This document shows, piece after piece, positions 1 to 9,958 of a stretch of DNA of 50,226 nucleotides. A program made the position numbers and the translations under genes. Source of the stretch: Planctomyces sp. SH-PL62 (GTDB taxonomy: Bacteria > Planctomycetota > Planctomycetia > Planctomycetales > Planctomycetaceae); contig CAMDEA010000041.1 in the NCBI GenBank assembly GCA_945893045.1, positions 1 through 50,226 of the forward strand, given 5' to 3'. Position 1 is the stretch's first letter. Every line of letters begins with the position of its first letter. The notes under the pieces were generated by a model, which was given only the letters and a program-made list of their open reading frames with translations, had not been told where the DNA came from and ran no database searches.

Positions 1-155
1 CCTGGGCCAACAGAGTTGGCTCAGTCGAGATGCCTTTCCCGGCTACACCGCGAGATTGATCTCGCAGCGCCTGCCAAGTTCCCCTCAACAACCAGTTTGT
101 TCCCGGAGTCAATAAGCCACGAGGGCCTCGCGACTCATTGTGTCTTTACGCAAGT

Positions 156-231
156 GAGCCGGGCGGCGTCAGCCCCCGGACAATTTCCGAAACCGGCGAA
201 CCGTCCGGGGGCTAACGCCGCCCGGCTCGCC
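156..231. repeat. Palindromic element, GTGAGCC/GGCGTCAGCC family
   Basis: The left arm (156-180, GAGCCGGGCGGCGTCAGCCC onwards) is the near-perfect reverse complement of the right arm (about 204-231), around a spacer of some 20 bases. Each arm carries a GGC-loop-GCC core. Copies of the same family lie at 7873-7944, in the outer arms at 22411-22567 and 44170-44320, and inside a gene at 49640-49719. This copy ends about 50 bases before the EF-G start, so it could sit in the leader. I see no gene in bases 1-155. Confidence 0.85.
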
Positions 232-279
232 AAAAATTAACTCCAGTTTGAAAGGCTCCCAACCCCAGGGTGAAGTTTC

Positions 280-2418
280 ATGTCCGACCTCGCAAAAGTC
301 AGAAACATCGGTATCTCGGCACACATCGACTCCGGCAAGACGACGCTCTCCGAGCGTATCCTGTTCTACTCCGGCCGCATTCACATGATGCACGAGGTCA
401 AAGGCCGTGACGGTGGAGCCACGATGGACCACATGGAACTGGAGCGTGAGAAAGGCATCACCATCACCGCCGCCGCGACGCAGGTGCAGTGGGGTGACTA
501 CACCGTCAACCTGATCGACACGCCGGGCCACGTGGACTTCACCGTCGAAGTCGAACGCTCGCTGCGCGTGCTCGATGGAGCCGTGCTGGTGCTGTGCGCC
601 GTCGGCGGCGTACAGAGCCAATCGCTGACCGTCGATCGCCAGATGAAGCGGTATCGCATCCCGCGCATCGCTTTCATCAACAAGATGGACCGCGTCGGAG
701 CCAACCCGTTCAAAGTCACTCAGCAGATCAAAGAAAAGCTGCACGTCACGCCGGTGCCCATCCAGCTTCCGATGGGTGCCGAGTCTGATTTCGCGGGTGT
801 CATCGACCTCGTCACGATGCAGGCGATCTACTTTGACGGCGAAGATGGCGAAACCACTCGCCGCGAAGCCATTCCCGAAGGCTACGCCGAACAAGCCTCG
901 ACCGCGCGGCAGGAGATGCTCGAAACGCTGTCATTGTTCGATGACGAACTGATGGAAGCGCTGCTCGAAGAGCGTGAAGTTTCCGTCGAGAAGATTCGCG
1001 TGCTGATCCGCGAAGCGACGCTCTCGCAAGAGATCACGCCGGTCATGATGGGCACGGCGTATCGCAACAAGGGTGTGCAAGAACTGCTCGACGCGGTCGG
1101 GTACTACCTGCCCAGCCCGCTGGACCGCACCGTCCTGGTGACGAACATCGACCATAAGAAAGTCGAAGGCGAAGCCGAAGACGCCGCCAAGGTCACGCTC
1201 ACGAAGAGCGACAAAGACCCGCTGGTCTGCATGGCGTTCAAAACGGTTGTCGAGCAATTCGGCCAGTTGACCTTCATGCGAATTTACCAAGGCAGCATGG
1301 TCAAAGGCGACAGCTACACGAACACCCGCACGGGCAAGCGACAGCGCTTCGGCCGCATCGTGCGAATGCACGCGAATGACCGCAAAGACATCGACATTGC
1401 CGGCCCCGGCGATATCGTCGCGGCCGTCGGCGTCGAGTGCGCATCGGGCGACACGTATTGCGGCGAACACGTCAACTACGCGCTCGAAAGCATCTTCATT
1501 CCGGAGCCGGTCATCCGCCTCTCGATCGAAGCCGCTGAGCGCGACGGTGCCGACAAATTGTCGAAGGCTCTGGAGCGTTTCCGTCGCGAAGACCCCACCT
1601 TCCACGTGGAGTCCGATCCGGAAACCGGCGAGACGCTGATCGCCGGCATGGGTCAGTTGCACCTCGAAATCTACACCGAGCGGATCAAGCGCGAGTACAA
1701 AGTCGAGTGCATCGTCGGCGAGCCCAAGGTCGCTTACAAAGAGACGCCGACCAAGGGGGTCGCCTTCAACTACAAGCATAAGAAGCAGACCGGCGGTTCG
1801 GGCCAGTACGCTCACATCGTCGGCAAGATGACCCCGCTGCCGGAGGGCTCCGCGGAGACGTACGTCTTCCTCAACGAGGTCACTCAAGGCCGCATCCCCA
1901 AGGAATACATCAAGCCCGTCGATGACGGCATGCAACTCTCGCTGGTTAAGGGACCGCTCTGCGAATGCGAAGTGGTCGGCGTGCAAATCGAACTGGAAGA
2001 TGGCAGCTACCACGATGTCGATTCGTCCGAAATGGCGTTCCGTATCTGCGGTCAATCGGCGATGCGCGAGATTCTCAAGGACGCGCATCTAGGCCTGTTG
2101 GAACCGATCATGAAGCTGGAAGTCGAAGTGCCGGAGGAATATCAGGGCGGCGTCTGCGGTCACCTGAGCAGCAAGCGCGGCTTGATCACGGAGACCTCGA
2201 CCAACATGGGCATCGGCATTATCAACGCCGAAGTCCCGCTCGCCGAAATGTTCGACTACGCCAACGAACTGCGCTCCATGACGCAGGGCAAGGGGGGGTT
2301 CACGATGGAGTTCTGCAAGTACAAGCTGCTGCCGCGCAGCCTGCAGGACGACGTCGTCGAAAGACGCCGCGCCGACAAAGACCCGAAGAAGGCCAAGCAA
2401 CTCGTCGGTGCGAAATAG
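280..2418 (+). CDS. fusA: Elongation factor G
   Basis: Translational GTPase of 712 residues that drives tRNA-mRNA translocation on the ribosome in the cytoplasm. All G motifs are visible: G1 AHIDSGKT (residues 14-21), G2 in the EKGITI stretch, G3 DTPGH (80-84) and G4 NKMD (134-137). Domains II-V follow at normal length. The start is the ATG at 280 after an AGGGTGAAG stretch. The G1 wording AHIDSGKT, rather than AHVDAGKT, resembles mitochondrial EF-G1 and the spdEFG1 group described in spirochaetes, planctomycetes and deltaproteobacteria; assignment to that subgroup is inferred from memory. It is not next to rpsL, rpsG or tuf, which fits a non-str-operon EF-G paralogue. A second EF-G elsewhere in the genome is likely, but cannot be seen here. 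Confidence 0.95.
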   Translation: MSDLAKVRNIGISAHIDSGKTTLSERILFYSGRIHMMHEVKGRDGGATMDHMELEREKGITITAAATQVQWGDYTVNLIDTPGHVDFTVEVERSLRVLDGAVLVLCAVGGVQSQSLTVDRQMKRYRIPRIAFINKMDRVGANPFKVTQQIKEKLHVTPVPIQLPMGAESDFAGVIDLVTMQAIYFDGEDGETTRREAIPEGYAEQASTARQEMLETLSLFDDELMEALLEEREVSVEKIRVLIREATLSQEITPVMMGTAYRNKGVQELLDAVGYYLPSPLDRTVLVTNIDHKKVEGEAEDAAKVTLTKSDKDPLVCMAFKTVVEQFGQLTFMRIYQGSMVKGDSYTNTRTGKRQRFGRIVRMHANDRKDIDIAGPGDIVAAVGVECASGDTYCGEHVNYALESIFIPEPVIRLSIEAAERDGADKLSKALERFRREDPTFHVESDPETGETLIAGMGQLHLEIYTERIKREYKVECIVGEPKVAYKETPTKGVAFNYKHKKQTGGSGQYAHIVGKMTPLPEGSAETYVFLNEVTQGRIPKEYIKPVDDGMQLSLVKGPLCECEVVGVQIELEDGSYHDVDSSEMAFRICGQSAMREILKDAHLGLLEPIMKLEVEVPEEYQGGVCGHLSSKRGLITETSTNMGIGIINAEVPLAEMFDYANELRSMTQGKGGFTMEFCKYKLLPRSLQDDVVERRRADKDPKKAKQLVGAK

Positions 2419-2884
2419 CGTTCGTTTGGGCTTGCTGGAAGTGACTCAGACTCAGCGTTTCGGGCTTCGCTCGCAACCTCGGCAGTGGTCTGGCACTTCA
2501 CAATTCACAATTGGCCGAAGCGGAGTTTTTCGCCGAGTTTCACGTCGCGCTCGGCCAATTCTGAATTCTGAATTGTCGGACCCCCAGGGTGACTTCCATT
2601 CGCGGGCGAAATGGAAGGCGCGTTGGCGGAGCGGGGCGCTGAGGGTTTGGTCGGAGGAGATGGCGTTGAGTCCGCCGCGAGTGTGTGGGGCGTGACTCCG
2701 CTCCGGAGAGACGGCCGCTCCGTCCCGACCCACACCCGACCCCTCATGCGACGACGGCGACGGCGGTGTTCATCCTGCGTCCGCTTGGCCGTTGTGGCAA
2801 ATCGGCGGAAGCAAGCTAGACTTCAGCGCGTCGAGCAACCACTCTGTTCGGACTGACGTCCGCCCCAATCTCTGAGGTCATTCG
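2419..2884. other. Intergenic region with heptamer repeats
   Basis: No convincing gene lies in these 466 bases. At 2495-2515 there are tandem 7-mers (ACTTCAC AATTCAC AATTGGC) and at 2557-2577 a second run (AATTCTG AATTCTG AATTGTC). The runs are partly inverted relative to each other, since AATTGGCCGA at 2509-2518 pairs with TCGGCCAATT at 2551-2560. The remainder is GC-rich with no recognisable coding signal. The promoter of the downstream kinase gene should lie here, but I cannot define it. Confidence 0.5.
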
Positions 2885-5800
2885 ATGGCTGCCAACGTGG
2901 CTGGATCCGGCAAGCCCGCGCCGCGCGATCCGTCGCCGCAACGGCCGGCGGGCACGAAGACCCTCCCTCCGAATACGGCGCAGGCTGGGAGCACTGCCGC
3001 GAAGTCGACTCCGTCCACCAAAGGGCATGGATTGGATGGGCTGAAGCAGCTTGGCCGTTACACCATTCTCAAGAAGCTCGGTCAGGGAGGCATGGGGATC
3101 GTCTTTCTTGCCAACGACACGCAACTGCGGCGGCAAGTTGCGCTGAAAGTGCTGGCGAAAGAGAAGGCTGAGAACCCCACGCTCGTGAAACGCTTCAAAG
3201 CCGAGGCTCAGGCGGCGGCGGCTCTCAAGCACGACAACATCGTCGCGATTCACGATGCCGGCGAAGCGGACGGCTTGCTCTACATCGCGCTCGAATTTGT
3301 GGATGGCACGGATGCCCACACCGTCGTCGCCAAGCGTGGGCCGATGCCGGCCAAACGGGCGATGGACATCATTCGTCAGATCACGCTTGCGCTGCAGCAT
3401 GCCTACGAGCAGAAAATTGTGCATCGCGATATCAAGCCGTCCAACTTGCTGATTCGCAAAGATGGACTCGTGAAGCTGGCGGACATGGGGCTGGCTCGTT
3501 CGGTCGATGAAACGCTGGAGACCAACATTACCCGCGCTGGCACGACCGTCGGCACTGTCGATTACATGTCGCCGGAGCAGGCTCGTAACAGCAAAGCGGC
3601 TGACATTCGCAGCGACATGTATTCGCTGGGGGCGACTTGGTTCCATTTGTTGACCGGGCACCCTCCGTTTCCGGAAGGGAGCATGCTCAACAAACTCAAT
3701 GCGCACTCCGGCGGACTGCGGCCGGACGTACGCGACGAGAATGAATCGGTTTCGGAAAACATTTCGGTGATGATCAAGCGGCTGATGGCGATCAAGCCGG
3801 AGGACCGCTATCAGAATCCGACCGAGTTGCTGGAGGATTTGGACAACGAAAATCTGACACGCGGTCCGATGTCGCTGAAAGACCTCGCCGGACTGGCCGA
3901 AGAAGAGGACGACGATGACGACTCGGAAGACGAGCCGAAGGCGTCGTACAAAAAGCCGGCCGCGAAGGAAGCGAAACAATTGGCCGCCGCGACGATGGAG
4001 ATTCCCGTTCAAAAGTTGCCCGCGAGCTTGCCGACATCGGCAGGTGGCATGAATCTGGCCTCACTGAAGCCGCTCGGCATTGGCGCGGCCGTGATCGCCG
4101 CCATTGGTTTGTTGGGCTACATCGCTTCGCAGTACGGCGGAGCCGTCGGGCCCTCGACAAATCCTGGTTCCAATCCGTTCGATCGCAGCCAAGATGTCGT
4201 CAGCACCAGCCCCGCCACTTCCGTGAACGAAGAGAAGAAGACCGGTCCCAAGCCGGTGACTCCGGGGATCTCCAAAGGCCCGAAGCCGATCGACGTGCCG
4301 GACACTCCGAAAGCCACCACCAAGAAAGACGGCACGGCCGCCCCCTCGCCGGCCGGAGCGTTGTACTTCCCTCCGATCGCGCCGCTGGGCCGCGACGGCG
4401 AAGTCAAACACATTCCCGAATGGATCACCGAAGCCGGTTCGCCCGCCGCCGCCAACCTCCAGCGAGTGACCGTCGGCGGTGGTCCGAATGGCTTCGAGCA
4501 AGTGGCGACGATCGAGCAAGCGATCAAAGAGCTCCCGGCCGCGGGAGGTATCGTGGAGTTGATCACCGATGGACCGTACTTCCTTGGCCCGCTGCAACTG
4601 ATGAACCGCGCGACCGTCGTCATCCGCGCGGCGAATGGCACGACGCCGGTGGTGGTCCTCGTGGCCGAGCCGGATCAGCCGTATGACTCGCTGCTGCAAA
4701 TCACGAACGGCACGCTGACGCTGGAGGGTTTGCAAGTGCTCGTCTACGCGCGGCAGTTCGCGAACAACGATCCGCTGACGTTCGTCTCGGTACGCTCCGG
4801 AGATCTGGCCGTTGTGCGCTGCTCGTTCACACTGCTGGGCAATCGCGCCGGCAAGAGCTTTGCATTTGGAGCCGAAGGCCAAGTGCTGCGCACCGATCCA
4901 AAGCAATCGTCGCGCGCTCGGCTGCTCGTGCGTGAGAGCGTCGTGCGCGGCGCGGCGCTGGGTGGGTTCAACCTCGATCAAACGCAGACCGATCTCGTCG
5001 CCAGCCGTTGTGTGTTCGCAACTGGTTCCGCGCCTTTGCTGAACCTGACGAATCGCGAACAGCCGGTCGATGACACGCTGCCGCCGAAGCCGGCGATTGG
5101 TGGAGCCAAGACCAGCGGCAGCTTCAGCGCCGAGGAGAAGAAGCCCGCCGGTCCGAAGCCACTCAAGCCAGCGAGCAACCCGGCGACGAAAGGTTCGGTT
5201 GCAGCGACGGCGCGCAGCCTGCGGTTCTTGTCCTGTACGGTGCTGGCTGCCGGAACCGCGTTTGAGATTGCGCCCGGCGCGGATGTCACGAAGCCACCGA
5301 CCACCGAGGTGTTGATCGCCAACTCGGTGCTGGCCGGAGTCAATGCGCCGCAAGCCGCGCCGGTGTTGCTGGCCTTGCCCGGCTGGCAGCAGGCGCTGTT
5401 GCCGGGCAACGATCAGAGTCCGTATCCGAGCCTGAACTGGCAGATTGAATCCTCCGCCGTCTGTGGCTGGCAAAAGCTGATCCTCGGTGAACTGGGCGAA
5501 ACGAACGTTGTGCGCGACGGTGCCGCCTGGAAAGAAATCTGGCGCAATCAACCGTCGCTGGAGACTTCGCAATTCCAAGCCATCAGTTGGCCGAAGACGC
5601 CTCCCGTGGACTTCGCCGCGCTGTCGGCGAATGAACTTGGATTGCCCACCGAACTGGGACTGAAGGGGAGCGACGGTCAAACGCCCGGTTGCTCGCTCAA
5701 CGATTTCGCGATGCCGACTCCACTGACGCTCGCGCGAGCCGATGCGCTGGCTGATCGAGCCGCTTACCCGATCACCGGCATCGAACCGTTCGCCGAAAAT

Positions 5801-7042
5801 CGGCGCATCGAAGTCGATGCCAACTCGCAAGATCTCGGCAAGGTACTCGGTCAGGAGGATTGGCCCAGCGGCACGGTGGTCATCGTCAGCGGACAAGGCA
5901 ACGCCGAGATGACTCCGGTCGAAGTCAAAAACAAATTGTTGCGAATCGAGTTTCGGAACAGCGGTGAAGCGCCGCTCGTCCTCAGTCCGCGCAAATCGGC
6001 CAGGATGAAAGACGACGAGGCGATGTTCATTGTCGAGAACGGTTCGCTGGAACTGGTCGATGGGCAGTTCTATTTTCCGAACGGATCGAGTTCGCCATTG
6101 CCGGCCCATTTCCTGGCCGTACATGACGGCAACTTCGCACTCCGCCGCTGCCAAGTCACCGGCCAGATGCTGGAAGGGACCACGAAGTTTCAAGGCTTGA
6201 TCCGTTGGAAGCGCATCGAAGTCGAGCCGCGCGATGTCCACTCACCTCAGGAACGGAACTCCGGCGTGATCACCGACTGCGCGCTGCTGACCTCCGGCAA
6301 GCTGTTCGACGCGGACCTGCGGAATCGCACGCTGGTGCTGCGGAACAGTTTGATGGCGTCGGTCGGCGACTTGTTCGATCTCAACGTGCAGGGTTTCAAC
6401 GCCAGGATCGGCGGTACGCTGGACGCGCGCTGGTGTACCTTCGGAGCCGGCGGCAAATTCCTGTTTCAAGTGCGCGGCACCAAGGAAGCCGAGAAGACCG
6501 TTCGGCCGCTGAATGTCTTTCTGCAACACTGCGCGCTGCTGTCGCTGACGGATTTGTCCAACGCGCCGACGTCTCCCGTGTTGTTGTCCGTTCGTGATTT
6601 CGTGCTGAGCAATCAGCAAGTCGCCTGGTGGGATCATGGCAACGGCTATTCGGCTCCGTGGACACAGTTTATTCGCGCCGCGGACACTCCGGCCGCCGGG
6701 CCGCAATCGTTCGACAACCACTGGCGCAAGCCGTGGGGTGAGACGCATGTGATGAATCCGCTGATTGCGAACGGCGACGTGAGACTGGCGGCGAAGTTGC
6801 CGCCGCGGAACAAAGTCGCGTCGCGAGATTTCTTGCTCTCCGGCAATTGTCCCGCCGCGACTTGGGGGCCGAATCAAACTCCGCTCGGATTCGACATCGA
6901 CCGTTGGTCGACGACCGTTTTGTCCCCCAGTCGTGCGACCGCTCCACCGACCACGAAGACCGATTCTTCCAAGACGGCTCCGAAGAAAAACGAACCGCTG
7001 CCCACCAACAAGACGACCAAGCCCACCAAACCGAATTTCTGA
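2885..7042 (+). CDS. Ser/Thr protein kinase with transmembrane segment and beta-helix-like extracytoplasmic region
   Basis: A 1385-residue receptor-like kinase. The Hanks-type domain spans roughly residues 58-320: glycine loop GQGGMG (66-71), ATP lysine K88, catalytic HRDIKPSN (180-187) and activation-segment end YMSPEQA. The metal-binding DFG is changed to DMG (D200), with the aspartate kept. A low-complexity acidic stretch follows, then one hydrophobic segment at about 396-418. The remaining ~950 residues contain short repeated beta-strand phrases such as VVIRA, LTLEGLQV and VVRCSF, as in parallel beta-helix (pectate-lyase-like) proteins, which suggests a solenoid outside the cytoplasmic membrane that could bind a carbohydrate or other ligand. 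The C-terminus is Pro/Thr/Lys-rich. The stop TGA overlaps the first bases of a palindromic repeat. The kinase call is firm; the sensor role is inferred. Confidence 0.9.
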   Translation: MAANVAGSGKPAPRDPSPQRPAGTKTLPPNTAQAGSTAAKSTPSTKGHGLDGLKQLGRYTILKKLGQGGMGIVFLANDTQLRRQVALKVLAKEKAENPTLVKRFKAEAQAAAALKHDNIVAIHDAGEADGLLYIALEFVDGTDAHTVVAKRGPMPAKRAMDIIRQITLALQHAYEQKIVHRDIKPSNLLIRKDGLVKLADMGLARSVDETLETNITRAGTTVGTVDYMSPEQARNSKAADIRSDMYSLGATWFHLLTGHPPFPEGSMLNKLNAHSGGLRPDVRDENESVSENISVMIKRLMAIKPEDRYQNPTELLEDLDNENLTRGPMSLKDLAGLAEEEDDDDDSEDEPKASYKKPAAKEAKQLAAATMEIPVQKLPASLPTSAGGMNLASLKPLGIGAAVIAAIGLLGYIASQYGGAVGPSTNPGSNPFDRSQDVVSTSPATSVNEEKKTGPKPVTPGISKGPKPIDVPDTPKATTKKDGTAAPSPAGALYFPPIAPLGRDGEVKHIPEWITEAGSPAAANLQRVTVGGGPNGFEQVATIEQAIKELPAAGGIVELITDGPYFLGPLQLMNRATVVIRAANGTTPVVVLVAEPDQPYDSLLQITNGTLTLEGLQVLVYARQFANNDPLTFVSVRSGDLAVVRCSFTLLGNRAGKSFAFGAEGQVLRTDPKQSSRARLLVRESVVRGAALGGFNLDQTQTDLVASRCVFATGSAPLLNLTNREQPVDDTLPPKPAIGGAKTSGSFSAEEKKPAGPKPLKPASNPATKGSVAATARSLRFLSCTVLAAGTAFEIAPGADVTKPPTTEVLIANSVLAGVNAPQAAPVLLALPGWQQALLPGNDQSPYPSLNWQIESSAVCGWQKLILGELGETNVVRDGAAWKEIWRNQPSLETSQFQAISWPKTPPVDFAALSANELGLPTELGLKGSDGQTPGCSLNDFAMPTPLTLARADALADRAAYPITGIEPFAENRRIEVDANSQDLGKVLGQEDWPSGTVVIVSGQGNAEMTPVEVKNKLLRIEFRNSGEAPLVLSPRKSARMKDDEAMFIVENGSLELVDGQFYFPNGSSSPLPAHFLAVHDGNFALRRCQVTGQMLEGTTKFQGLIRWKRIEVEPRDVHSPQERNSGVITDCALLTSGKLFDADLRNRTLVLRNSLMASVGDLFDLNVQGFNARIGGTLDARWCTFGAGGKFLFQVRGTKEAEKTVRPLNVFLQHCALLSLTDLSNAPTSPVLLSVRDFVLSNQQVAWWDHGNGYSAPWTQFIRAADTPAAGPQSFDNHWRKPWGETHVMNPLIANGDVRLAAKLPPRNKVASRDFLLSGNCPAATWGPNQTPLGFDIDRWSTTVLSPSRATAPPTTKTDSSKTAPKKNEPLPTNKTTKPTKPNF

Positions 7043-7116
7043 GCGGAATGGCGCTAGCCACCGGTCTCGTGGAGTCGAAATTCCACACAAAACCAGCGGC
7101 TAGCGCCGTGCCGCTC
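7041..7116. repeat. Palindromic element, GCTAGC-core family
   Basis: The arms are 7041-7065 (GAGCGG, then TGGCGCTAGCCA) and 7092-7116 (CGGCTAGCGCCG, then CCGCTC). Each arm holds its own small hairpin with loop GCTA or TAGC. The left end abuts the kinase stop codon at 7040-7042. A related, perfect copy is at 29194-29257. It could act as an mRNA 3'-end stabiliser or terminator for the kinase message (inference). Confidence 0.75.
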
Positions 7117-7139
7117 AGCTCAACAGGGAATTCTCGCTC

Positions 7140-7841
7140 ATGGCCCTCGCTGGTGAAGTCATCGACCTGCAGAAGCACTATCACCTCAAGGGTGGCGTGG
7201 TGGTGAAAGCGTTGTGCGGCGTCAGCATGCAGTTTCCGCAAGGGGACTGGTTGGCGATCATGGGTTCGTCCGGCAGCGGCAAGAGCACGTTGCTGAACCT
7301 GCTCGGCGCGCTCGACCGGCCCACCAGCGGCGAATACATCCTGGGTGGGCACCACGTTTCCGAATTGAGCGACGACGATCTCTCGCATATTCGGAATCAA
7401 CTGATCGGCTTTATCTTTCAGTCGTTTAATTTGATTCCGCAGTACACGGTCCTGGAGAACGTCCAGATTCCGTTGCACTACCGCCCCGGCCGCCCGGCCC
7501 TGTCTTCTCGCGACATCGACCACTGCGTGGCGCTGTGCGAACAAGTGGGACTGGGCGATCGCATCGAGCACCGCCCCTACCAGCTCTCCGGTGGTCAGCA
7601 GCAGCGCGTGGCCATCGCGCGGGCTTTGGCCAACGATCCGGAAATTATTCTCGCCGACGAGCCGACCGGTAATCTCGATTCCAAGACCGGCGAAGAGATC
7701 ATGGAGATGCTGAGAAAGCTCAACAAAGAAGGCCGCACGATCCTGATGGTGACTCACGAGAACGAAGTCGCCGCTCAAGCGAAACGCCAGATCTATATGA
7801 AAGACGGCCTGATCGCCGGCCACGGCATCTTTCGCGGCTGA
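7140..7841 (+). CDS. ABC transporter ATP-binding protein, LolD/MacB type
   Basis: A 233-residue nucleotide-binding subunit. Walker A is GSSGSGKST (42-50), the Q-loop lies in [10 protein letters not shown], the signature is [15 protein letters not shown] (149 onwards), Walker B is IILADE with catalytic E174, and the switch histidine is H206 in VTHE. The wording [18 protein letters not shown] and [16 protein letters not shown] is typical of the MacB/LolD/FtsE clade, whose members energise lipoprotein release or mechanotransmission rather than channel transport. No cognate FtsX/MacB-like permease lies in the window, so the partner must be encoded elsewhere. The ATG at 7140 follows a palindromic repeat and lies about 100 bases after the kinase. 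The next gene downstream is on the same strand, beyond another repeat. Confidence 0.92.
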   Translation: MALAGEVIDLQKHYHLKGGVVVKALCGVSMQFPQGDWLAIMGSSGSGKSTLLNLLGALDRPTSGEYILGGHHVSELSDDDLSHIRNQLIGFIFQSFNLIPQYTVLENVQIPLHYRPGRPALSSRDIDHCVALCEQVGLGDRIEHRPYQLSGGQQQRVAIARALANDPEIILADEPTGNLDSKTGEEIMEMLRKLNKEGRTILMVTHENEVAAQAKRQIYMKDGLIAGHGIFRG

Positions 7842-7872
7842 GTTGCCTCGTCTCCGGCCACTCAAGAAAACA

Positions 7873-7944
7873 GGCGAGCGGGGCGGCGTCAGCCCCCCGG
7901 TTCCGTGTCGAACTCATCGGGGGGCTGACGCCGCCCCGCTCGCC
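7873..7944. repeat. Palindromic element, GGCGAGC/GGCGTCAGCC family
   Basis: An almost perfect long palindrome. The left arm starts GGCGAGCGGGGCGGCGTCAG at 7873 and its reverse complement ends at 7944, around a spacer of about 18 bases. It lies 31 bases after the ABC ATPase stop and 19 bases before the next start codon, so any transcript through both genes would carry this hairpin. Confidence 0.9.
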
Positions 7945-7963
7945 AAATTGAAAAGGACGACGA

Positions 7964-9508
7964 ATGCCGACTGGCTCACGACGACAAATCGGTCATTGGT
8001 GGCTGACTATTTTCATCTCGATGCTGCTGTTCTCGGCGGCCGTGTGCGACGCGCAGACCCCCAAGACTCCAGCGGCTGGCGAACCGCCCATCGAATCCTG
8101 GCAAGTCATTCACATCGACAATCAGCGTGCCGGTTATCAGTACGGCCGCGAGCGAGTTGAACTGCGCGACAAGCGGAAGGTCATCGTCAGCGAAAGTGAT
8201 TTGTTCTTCTCGCTCAATCGTTTTGGACAGAAGTTGCGCATCACGACATCGCTGCGAACCGAAGAGACCGAGTCGGGCGACTTGCTCCGTTTCTCGTTCG
8301 AGATGAAGAACCCGCCGAGCCAAAACTCGACGACTGTGGGAGTCGTCAACGGTGCTGAACTCGAACTGACTTCGACCGTGGCCGGCCGCACCGACAAACG
8401 CCGCGTTGCCTGGGAAACAGATGCGAAATCTCCCGCGTATCCCGATCGTCGGCTGCGCGAGAAGCCGCTCAAAGTGGGTGAGTCGCAGACATTCAAAGTC
8501 TATGTGCCGGAGTTCAACAAGTTCTCACAACAACATTTTGCCGCGGACGAGCAGCGGTCAATCAAACTGCTCAACGGCAAAGAGGCTTCGCTGCTGCGGG
8601 TCCAAGTCAGCTTCTCGGCGATCCCCGAGAACAAGTCGAAGCAGTTCATGGATGCCGGCTGGCGGACGATGATGATGGAAACGGAAATGGCGGGCTTGGT
8701 ATTCCGCGCCTACGACGTCCCGCGCGACGTCGCGTTACAGACGATCGCCGGACCGGAACTCGATCTGGCCATCAACACGCTGGTGCGGATCGACCCACCG
8801 ATCCGCGATGCACACCGCAAGAAGCGAATCACTTATCGCGTCTCGATGAAGGAGGAATCTCCCGAACGCTTCTTCGTCGTGGGTGAGACGCAACAGATCA
8901 AACGTCTGCCCGAGAAGGACAAGGCCGACCCCGCCATCGAACTGACCGTGACCGCGAAGCCGATCCCGCCGATCAATTCGCGACCGGTCCGGATCGACGA
9001 CAAGTATCTGCTGCCGACGCGCTTCTTGCAGACACGCGATCCAGCGGTTGTTGATCACGCCGAACGCGCCGCCGCCGGCGAGACTGACCCCAGCCGCATC
9101 GCCACGCGGCTCGAAAAATATGTCTTCGACAAGATCACGAAGAAGAACTTCTCGACGGCGATGGCCTCCGCCGCCGAGGTCGCGCAGAGTCTGGAAGGGG
9201 ACTGCACCGAACACGCCGTCCTGCTGGCCGCACTGCTGCGAGCCAGAAAAGTTCCGTCCCGCGTTGCCGCCGGTTTGGTCTACGTCGAGTCGCTGCAATC
9301 CTTCGGCGGCCACATGTGGACCGAAGCGTATCTCGCCGGCGAATGGATTCCGCTCGACGGCACGCTCGGCAAAGGGGGTATCGGTCCCGCACATCTCAAG
9401 ATGGCGGACTCCGCGATGGATGAGGATGCCCCGCTCCCCGTCAGCACGTTCCTGCCAGCCTATCAAGCGCTCGGCAAGTTGAAGATCGAAGTGCTCAAGG
9501 CGGAGTGA
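7964..9508 (+). CDS. Secreted transglutaminase-like (papain-fold) protein
   Basis: A 514-residue protein with a basic N-terminus and hydrophobic stretch (about residues 12-28, WWLTIFISMLLFSAAVCDA), consistent with a signal peptide. The central region is beta-rich and matches no family I know. The C-terminal part carries a transglutaminase-core triad: C414 in GDCTEHA, H450 in GGHMWTEAY and D465 in PLDGT. In bacteria such domains act as cysteine proteases, amidases or crosslinkers, usually of unknown substrate. The order ABC ATPase then transglutaminase is on one strand, separated only by a palindromic element, so co-expression is possible. The ATG at 7964 is chosen because it places the signal peptide at the extreme N-terminus. 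Confidence 0.85.
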   Translation: MPTGSRRQIGHWWLTIFISMLLFSAAVCDAQTPKTPAAGEPPIESWQVIHIDNQRAGYQYGRERVELRDKRKVIVSESDLFFSLNRFGQKLRITTSLRTEETESGDLLRFSFEMKNPPSQNSTTVGVVNGAELELTSTVAGRTDKRRVAWETDAKSPAYPDRRLREKPLKVGESQTFKVYVPEFNKFSQQHFAADEQRSIKLLNGKEASLLRVQVSFSAIPENKSKQFMDAGWRTMMMETEMAGLVFRAYDVPRDVALQTIAGPELDLAINTLVRIDPPIRDAHRKKRITYRVSMKEESPERFFVVGETQQIKRLPEKDKADPAIELTVTAKPIPPINSRPVRIDDKYLLPTRFLQTRDPAVVDHAERAAAGETDPSRIATRLEKYVFDKITKKNFSTAMASAAEVAQSLEGDCTEHAVLLAALLRARKVPSRVAAGLVYVESLQSFGGHMWTEAYLAGEWIPLDGTLGKGGIGPAHLKMADSAMDEDAPLPVSTFLPAYQALGKLKIEVLKAE

Positions 9509-9958
9509 TGCTGTTCGTTGTCGAAGGCGAGTGAGACGAAGAAAAAATAATCGCGCCGACCGCTCCAATCGGCATCACCGGAAGTCGACGGCACTTCGCA
9601 TTCTCACCAGCAGCCCTCGGCTGGCGGGCCAATCCTTCGGAATGAATGCGATGGGTGACCGAAACGATTTCGCCGCGGGTTCGGTCAACGCTCGAACCGA
9701 TACCGAAGACACCGGCGAGGCAGTCCCTCAGACCCCTCGCTCGCGAAAACTTGACTCAACGGCAACGACTTTCGGTATCAAAGAAGTCCAGAGGGCAGCG
9801 TCACGCCGATGAATTTGATTGTCAGTCGCCAACTCGACATTTAGGATTAACCGATTACTCTCGCGTCTGCGGTTCGGAGACATCGCCGACTGGTCGGCCC
9901 GGATGTGAGAGCAGTTTCCGAGTTGAGAAAAGTTGCTCGATTCTTGGGGGGCGTTGAA
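9509..9958. other. Intergenic region, 450 bases
   Basis: I see no gene, palindromic element or known RNA here. Short open frames exist but have no protein-like composition. A purine-rich GGGGGG stretch at about 9946-9951 serves as the likely ribosome-binding site of the next gene. Its promoter should be in this stretch. Confidence 0.4.

Noticed and set aside
2580..2880. Short GC-rich open frames before the kinase gene
   Set aside because: They are low-complexity Arg/Gly frames on both strands without ribosome-binding sites or family features.
4061..6241. A 726-residue minus-strand open frame
   Set aside because: Antisense to the beta-helix part of the kinase gene, Arg-rich, no family features.
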